Shown here in pieces: positions 5,475 to 9,271 of a stretch of 9,271 nucleotides of DNA (positions are counted from its first letter, which is position 1; the number at the start of each line of letters is the position of its first letter). The DNA is from Halobacteriales archaeon QH_10_67_13. GTDB taxonomy: Archaea; Halobacteriota; Halobacteria; Halobacteriales; Haloarculaceae. The notes beneath the pieces are model-generated. The model did not search any database. It saw only the letters and a program-made list of their open reading frames with translations, and was not told the DNA's origin. The position numbers were made by a program, and so were the translations under genes. The stretch covers positions 1-9,271 of the forward strand of contig PXQL01000015.1 of the NCBI GenBank assembly GCA_003021335.1, given 5' to 3'.

Positions 5475-6959
5475 CTACTCCATCCGGAAGGTTGGCCCGT
5501 CGTCGGTGTCCTCTACCTCGACGCCGAGCCCCTCGAGTTTCGCCCGGAGTCGGTCGGCCCGGTCGTAGTTCCCGGCCGCCCGCTCTTGCTCGCGAACCTC
5601 GAGGACCAGCTCGACGAGATCGGCCGCGGGTCCCGACTCCGGCTCCGCGTCGACCCCGAGGCGGAGTCCGAGCACGCCACCGCCGAACTCGTCGAGCGTC
5701 GCGATCGCCCGCTCGAGGTTCGCGTAGTCGTACCGGTCGCGCTCGTCGACGTGGGCGTTGACCGCCGAGACGAGCTCTTCGAGGGCGGCGAGGCCCCGCC
5801 GGGTGTTGAAATCGTCGTTGAGCCCCGCCACGAACGACTCCCGAGCGGTTGTCACCGCCTCGCGGAGTCGCTCGTCGGTGGCCGTCGCGTACGCGTCGAC
5901 GCTGTCGGCGGCCCGCTCGGCGCGCTCGTAGCCCCGCTTGAGGCGCTCGTACCGGGCCTGGGCCTCCTCGATCGCGGCCGGAGTGTAGGCTGCCCGGGAG
6001 TCGTAGGCGGTCTGGAGCAGGAAGGTCCGCACCACGTCGGCTCCGTACCGGTCGACGGCCTCGCCGACGGTCTCGAAGTTCCCCAGCGAGGAGGACATCT
6101 TCTCGTCGTCGGCTGCCTCGAGCAGCCGCACGTGCAGCCAGTAGCGGGCGAACCGATCGCCGGTCGCGGCCTCGCTCTGGGCGATCTCGTTTTCGTGGTG
6201 GGGAAAGACCAGGTCCTGCCCGCCGACGTGGATATCGATCGTCTCGTCTAAGTGGGTCATGCTCATCGCCGAGCACTCGACGTGCCAGCCCGGCCGACCC
6301 TCGCCCCACGGGGAGTCCCAGGTTCGGGCGCCCGCGACGGCCGCCTCGGGGGAAGCGGCCCCGTCGTGGCGGTGGTCTGCGACCGCGCTCGGATCGACGC
6401 CACCGGCCTTCCAGAGCGCGAAATCCGCCGGATGCTGTTTCTCAGCGCGTTCCTCGGGCTCGCCCTGGCTCTCGATCTCCTCGAGCGACTGGTTCGAGAG
6501 CTCGCCGTAGGCCGGAAACGCCGTCACGTCGAAATACACAGAGCCGTTCGCCTCGTAGGCGTAGCCCTGCTCGCGGAGTTTCTCGACGAGTTCGATTATC
6601 TCGGGGACGTGCTCCGAGACTCGGGGGTACACGTCCGCCCGCCGCAGGTTCAGCGCCCGCATCGCCGCGATGATCTCGGCGATGTACGAGCGGGCGGCGC
6701 CGGCCTCGTCGGACCCGGCCTCGCCGACGCGGGCGACGATCTTCTCGTTGATGTCGGTGAAGTTCTCGACGTGGCGCACGTCGTAGCCCAGCCAGTCGAG
6801 CCACCGGTGCATCACGTCGACGTGGACCCACCCGCGCGCGTGACCAAGGTGTGGGGGATCCGAGGTCGTCAGCCCACAGTAATACAGCAGAACCGTCTCC
6901 GAGTCGGCTGGCTCGAACGGCTCCTGCTCGCCCGTGAGCGTGTTGGTCACGCGAAGCAT
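5475..6959 (-). CDS. cysS: Cysteinyl-tRNA synthetase
   Basis: A 494-residue cytoplasmic class I aminoacyl-tRNA synthetase that charges tRNA-Cys. Seen: YYCGLTTSDPPHLGHARG with the HIGH-type motif HLGH (37-40); FTDINEKI (67-74); GWHVECSAMSM (224-234); FPHHENE (252-258); KMSSSLGNF (287-295); and a helical C-terminal domain. Putative zinc ligands Cys28, Cys229, His254 and Glu258 match E. coli CysRS (Cys28, Cys209, His234, Glu238 from memory) with a constant +20 offset after the first. This supports the ATG at 6959; an upstream ATG at 7007 would add 16 residues and spoil the alignment. The offset is explained by a longer acidic, His-containing loop (about 185-215) between LWK and SPWG. The second KMSKS lysine is serine here. 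It is preceded by a hairpin and the ABC permease gene 106 nt upstream, and is probably transcribed on its own. Confidence 0.96.
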   Translation of the reverse strand: MLRVTNTLTGEQEPFEPADSETVLLYYCGLTTSDPPHLGHARGWVHVDVMHRWLDWLGYDVRHVENFTDINEKIVARVGEAGSDEAGAARSYIAEIIAAMRALNLRRADVYPRVSEHVPEIIELVEKLREQGYAYEANGSVYFDVTAFPAYGELSNQSLEEIESQGEPEERAEKQHPADFALWKAGGVDPSAVADHRHDGAASPEAAVAGARTWDSPWGEGRPGWHVECSAMSMTHLDETIDIHVGGQDLVFPHHENEIAQSEAATGDRFARYWLHVRLLEAADDEKMSSSLGNFETVGEAVDRYGADVVRTFLLQTAYDSRAAYTPAAIEEAQARYERLKRGYERAERAADSVDAYATATDERLREAVTTARESFVAGLNDDFNTRRGLAALEELVSAVNAHVDERDRYDYANLERAIATLDEFGGGVLGLRLGVDAEPESGPAADLVELVLEVREQERAAGNYDRADRLRAKLEGLGVEVEDTDDGPTFRME

Positions 6960-7024
6960 CACCCGAGAGTACGCGAGCGTGCGCTTGAAGCCTGCGATGT
7001 CTCGCATTTCCGGCGTTCTCGTCT

Positions 7025-7046
7025 CGCCGATCCGCCGAGATCGGCG
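7025..7046 (-). terminator. Candidate hairpin between ABC permease and cysS
   Basis: CGCCGATC (7025-7032) and GATCGGCG (7039-7046) form a perfect 8-bp stem with a 6-nt loop. On the minus strand it begins 20 nt after the permease stop and ends ~65 nt before the cysS start. It could terminate the ABC operon or be a 5'-leader structure of cysS. No T-tract follows. Confidence 0.35.
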
Positions 7047-7065
7047 CGTCCGACCGCGGGTCCAC

Positions 7066-8688
7066 CTACCGGCCGCTCGGATCGACCCGACGCAGCCGCC
7101 CTCGCGCTGCGCGAAGGGACAGCCAGCTCGCCCCGGCCGCCACGAGCGTCGTCACTCCGACCCCGACCGCCGCGAGCCCGATCGCCGCCGGCTCCGCGCT
7201 CGGGCCTCCGACGCCGCGGACGGTGAGCAACGCGGGAGCGGCGAGCAGCGGTCCGAGAAACAGCAACGCGGTCAGGGCGCCCGTCGTCGGGCTCTGTACT
7301 CCCTCGCTGTCGAAGGGGCTCGGCCCTTCGTAGCTCGGCAAGGCGGCACCGATCCCGAGCGCGAGACACGCCGTGCCGGCCGACAGCACGACCCCGAGTC
7401 CGACGGCGAGTGCGGTCACCCGCGGGTCGGTCCCGCCGAGCACGCCGACGGCCGCGACGACTGCGGTGACGGCGACCGCTCCCGGCAGCGCGGCTGAGAG
7501 CGCGTACCCTCGGAGGAGTCGGCCCGGCCCGTCGGGAACGGTCGCGACGACCGCGAGCCCGACGCCCTCGGTACCGATCGGGTTGAGGACGTGAGTCGTA
7601 CCGACGATCGTTGCCCCGTACGCGGCCGCCAGGAACGGCGCCGGGACCGACAGCGCCGAGGCGGTCGTCGAGGCGGCGATAAAGATGACCGGAGCGAGCG
7701 CGACTGGATACACGAGTGCTCTCGGTCGTCTGAACAGTCGGCGCCAGACGGCAATCGCGACGCCGGCCGCCGGTCGCCCGACGACGGAAACGAACCAGAT
7801 GAGGGCCGCTCCGATGTCCGACTGCTCGTCGGTCGTGTCCGTCTCGGGGGGCACTTTGCTCGCGAACCAGAGTCGACGGTAGACGCGCCCGGCAGCGACG
7901 ACGCTGACCGGTATGGCAACCAGCGTCCCGACGAGTGCCGCCCCAGCCCTCGCTGGCGCCGCTCCGGGGGCGGTCGTCGCCACCGCGAGATCGCCGTACC
8001 AGCCAATTGGGGACCGTCCGATCGGCGTCGCGGTTTGTCTGGCCGTCGCAGCGAACGCCGCGAAGCCGACGACTGCGAGTCCCCCGAGCGTCTGCCGCCG
8101 CCGCCGGAGCGCCGGACTCCACGTAAACGCCAGCGTGGCGAGGGTCACGAGCGGACTCGCGACCGCGACGGCACTGACGACGAGCGCACCGCCGGCGAGA
8201 ACGGCGAGTCCGCCCGCAACCGGGTCGCCGGTTCCGACGGCGTAGGCACCCGCGCCGGCCCCGATCGCCGGAGCCGCTCCGAGCCCGACGACTGCGGCGT
8301 GGTGTACCAGCTCGGCGGCCGCGGCCGTCTCGGCCCGTACCGCCGTCAGGTACAGTGGGGCGGCCGGGGCGGCCGTCTCTCCGGCGCTGATCGATCGCAT
8401 CACGACAGCGTACGCGACGATCACGAAGAGCACACCCGACAGGCCACGGGCGGCCGCCGCCACGGACGCGTCGACTCCGTCGGCGACCATCCGCCCGTAT
8501 GCGTACGCGCCGGGCTCGGTCCAGAGCCGGTCGTATCCGGATACGGGTAGTCGCCCGACGACGTACACGACGCCGATCAGCGCTGGCACCGCGAGCGCCG
8601 CGTTTCTCGCCCAAGTCCCCGCGGCACCGCGCCACGCACGCCGAAGGCGGGTCGCCGCGAGCAGCCGGACCTTCCCGAGCCGGACCAT
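7066..8688 (-). CDS. Polytopic membrane protein, probable ABC exporter permease subunit
   Basis: A 540-residue, Ala/Val/Gly-rich integral membrane protein with roughly 12 hydrophobic segments (about 30-46, 82-98, 128-150, 158-190, 201-216, 246-266, 292-315, 325-348, 352-366, 397-417, 424-448 and 471-522). Charged loops include SKVPPETDTTDEQSD (277-291). LNPIGTEGVGLAVV (368-381) and GRLLRGYALSAALPG (389-403) look like conserved functional loops. The short basic N-terminus runs straight into the membrane. I know no specific family name; assignment as the permease rests on its position 3 nt after the ABC ATPase stop and its topology. A clear GGAGG ribosome-binding site 8 nt upstream fixes the ATG at 8688. 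The length is about twice a simple ABC-2 permease, so one chain may supply both halves of the channel. Substrate unknown. Confidence 0.82.
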   Translation of the reverse strand: MVRLGKVRLLAATRLRRAWRGAAGTWARNAALAVPALIGVVYVVGRLPVSGYDRLWTEPGAYAYGRMVADGVDASVAAAARGLSGVLFVIVAYAVVMRSISAGETAAPAAPLYLTAVRAETAAAAELVHHAAVVGLGAAPAIGAGAGAYAVGTGDPVAGGLAVLAGGALVVSAVAVASPLVTLATLAFTWSPALRRRRQTLGGLAVVGFAAFAATARQTATPIGRSPIGWYGDLAVATTAPGAAPARAGAALVGTLVAIPVSVVAAGRVYRRLWFASKVPPETDTTDEQSDIGAALIWFVSVVGRPAAGVAIAVWRRLFRRPRALVYPVALAPVIFIAASTTASALSVPAPFLAAAYGATIVGTTHVLNPIGTEGVGLAVVATVPDGPGRLLRGYALSAALPGAVAVTAVVAAVGVLGGTDPRVTALAVGLGVVLSAGTACLALGIGAALPSYEGPSPFDSEGVQSPTTGALTALLFLGPLLAAPALLTVRGVGGPSAEPAAIGLAAVGVGVTTLVAAGASWLSLRAARGRLRRVDPSGR

Positions 8689-8691
8689 CGG

Positions 8692-9271
8692 TCAGGCCTC
8701 CTCTCTCGACCCTCGACCGGTCGCGGCCTCGTCGGTGACCTCGATGAACGCGGCCTCAAGAGTCGACTCCCCGGCCTCGACGCGTTCTTTGAGCGTCGCG
8801 GGCGTCCCCTCCGCGACCAGGCGCCCCTCCTCGAGGACTCCCACCCTGTCGGCGATCCTGTCGACGACCGAGAGGCTGTGACTCGACAGAAACACCGTCA
8901 CGTCCCGCTCGGCGAGCTCCCGGAGCGTCTCCCGAACCGCCCGAACGGCTCTGGGGTCAAGTCCTGACGTCGGCTCGTCGAGTAGGACCACCGCCGGGTC
9001 GTGGAGGAGCGTCTGGACGAGTCCCAGCTTCTTTCCCATTCCCGTCGAGTAGGTCTCGATCCGGTCGCCCGCGGCTGCCTGTAGCCCGACCCGCCCGAGG
9101 AGCTGCTCGATCCGCTCGTCCGCGGTCGACGCCGGAACGTCACGGAGCCCCGCGACGTAGCGAAGCTGTTCGGCGCCGGTTAGCTCGTCGTGAACCGGGG
9201 GGTCCTCGGGCAGGTATCCGATCTTCGGGAGCAGCTGCTCGCGTCGAGACAGCGGCGTCCCGGCGATCCGC
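8692..9271 (-). CDS. ABC transporter ATP-binding protein (C-terminal part, truncated by window edge)
   Basis: The minus frame is open from the right edge to TGA at 8692-8694; about 192 residues are visible. The N-terminus with Walker A lies outside the window. Seen in order: Q-loop region IGYLPEDPPVHDELTG (near 9180-9230); signature YSTGMGKKLGL with STGM just before KKLGL (about 9022-9051); Walker B VVLLDEPTSGLDP (about 8960-9000); H-loop SSHSLSVVD (about 8860-8885); and GVLEEGRLVAEGTP after it. The tail ends ESTLEAAFIEVTDEA, the usual 'LE..F...T' close of ABC-2/CcmA-type ATPases. The IGYLPE-type Q-loop is also usual for that group. Inference: it energises the 540-residue membrane protein three bases downstream. 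It is not a near copy of the ATPase at 657-1682, so this is an independent system. An internal ATG at 9039 lies within the signature region and is not the true start. Confidence 0.92.
   Translation of the reverse strand, partial: RIAGTPLSRREQLLPKIGYLPEDPPVHDELTGAEQLRYVAGLRDVPASTADERIEQLLGRVGLQAAAGDRIETYSTGMGKKLGLVQTLLHDPAVVLLDEPTSGLDPRAVRAVRETLRELAERDVTVFLSSHSLSVVDRIADRVGVLEEGRLVAEGTPATLKERVEAGESTLEAAFIEVTDEAATGRGSREEA
8697..8701 (-). promoter_or_regulatory. Shine-Dalgarno site for the membrane subunit
   Basis: On the minus strand GGAGG (8701-8697) lies inside the last ATPase codons, 8 nt before the ATG at 8688. It matches the haloarchaeal anti-SD sequence, decides the start, and implies coupled translation of the two ABC genes. 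The leaderless-type starts elsewhere in this window lack such a site. Confidence 0.6.

Noticed and set aside
5346..7226. Two long plus-strand open frames (301 and 324 codons) opposite cysS
   Set aside because: Both are antisense to a fully conserved CysRS with all motifs. Long antisense frames are expected in GC-rich DNA, and their sequences show no domains.
7591..8550. Plus-strand 319-codon Arg/Asp/Gly-rich frame
   Set aside because: It is an antisense shadow of the 540-residue membrane protein, with low complexity and no motif.
6959..8635. A 558-codon minus-strand frame overlapping the membrane subunit and extending into cysS
   Set aside because: It is extremely Arg/Gly-rich with no membrane segments or motifs. 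The frame at 7066-8688 has a start with ribosome-binding site, about 12 hydrophobic helices and tight coupling to the ATPase.
1..9271. tRNA, rRNA, CRISPR array, transposon or integration site
   Set aside because: I saw no cloverleaf with its conserved T-arm, no regularly spaced repeats, no transposase or integrase motifs and no flanking direct repeats by eye.

Overview
The window looks like ordinary chromosomal DNA from a haloarchaeon (class Halobacteria). The supporting signs are very high GC, strong G/C preference at third codon positions, acidic proteins, a Tat-type lipoprotein signal with a lipobox, archaeal TATA-like boxes about 25-30 nt ahead of several starts (leaderless-type promoters), and a cysteinyl-tRNA synthetase of haloarchaeal character. 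I cannot name a genus.

Layout. On the minus strand at the left edge (357 down to 1) is the N-terminal part of an RnfC/NuoF/PduS-like FMN-domain protein, which runs out of the window. A roughly 300-nt divergent intergenic region follows, holding candidate promoters for both directions and two dyads. The plus strand then carries four genes: an ABC exporter ATPase (657-1682) abutting an ABC-2 permease (1683-2507); a TctA-family (COG1784-like) membrane protein broken by a +1 frameshift near 3351-3370 (2593-3808); and a Tat-exported lipoprotein with an N-terminal DUF3887-like region and an alpha/beta hydrolase domain (3944-5425). From the right, the minus strand carries the C-terminal part of a second ABC ATPase (9271-8692), its polytopic membrane partner (8688-7066, 3 nt gap), and cysS (6959-5475). 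cysS converges on the lipoprotein gene across 49 nt.

How the genes relate. There are two independent ABC export systems, each an ATPase translationally linked to a membrane subunit. Their substrates cannot be read from sequence. The other genes (redox protein fragment, TctA-like protein, hydrolase lipoprotein, CysRS) are separate transcription units by spacing and promoter evidence and form no evident pathway. I see no rRNA, tRNA, CRISPR array, insertion sequence, integrase or attachment site.

The observation most worth checking is the frameshifted TctA-family gene. Weaker ones are the dyads in the divergent promoter region, a small ORF overlapping the start of the redox gene, and a ~20-residue insertion plus an altered KMSKS motif in CysRS. 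I do not find a convincing undescribed system here.
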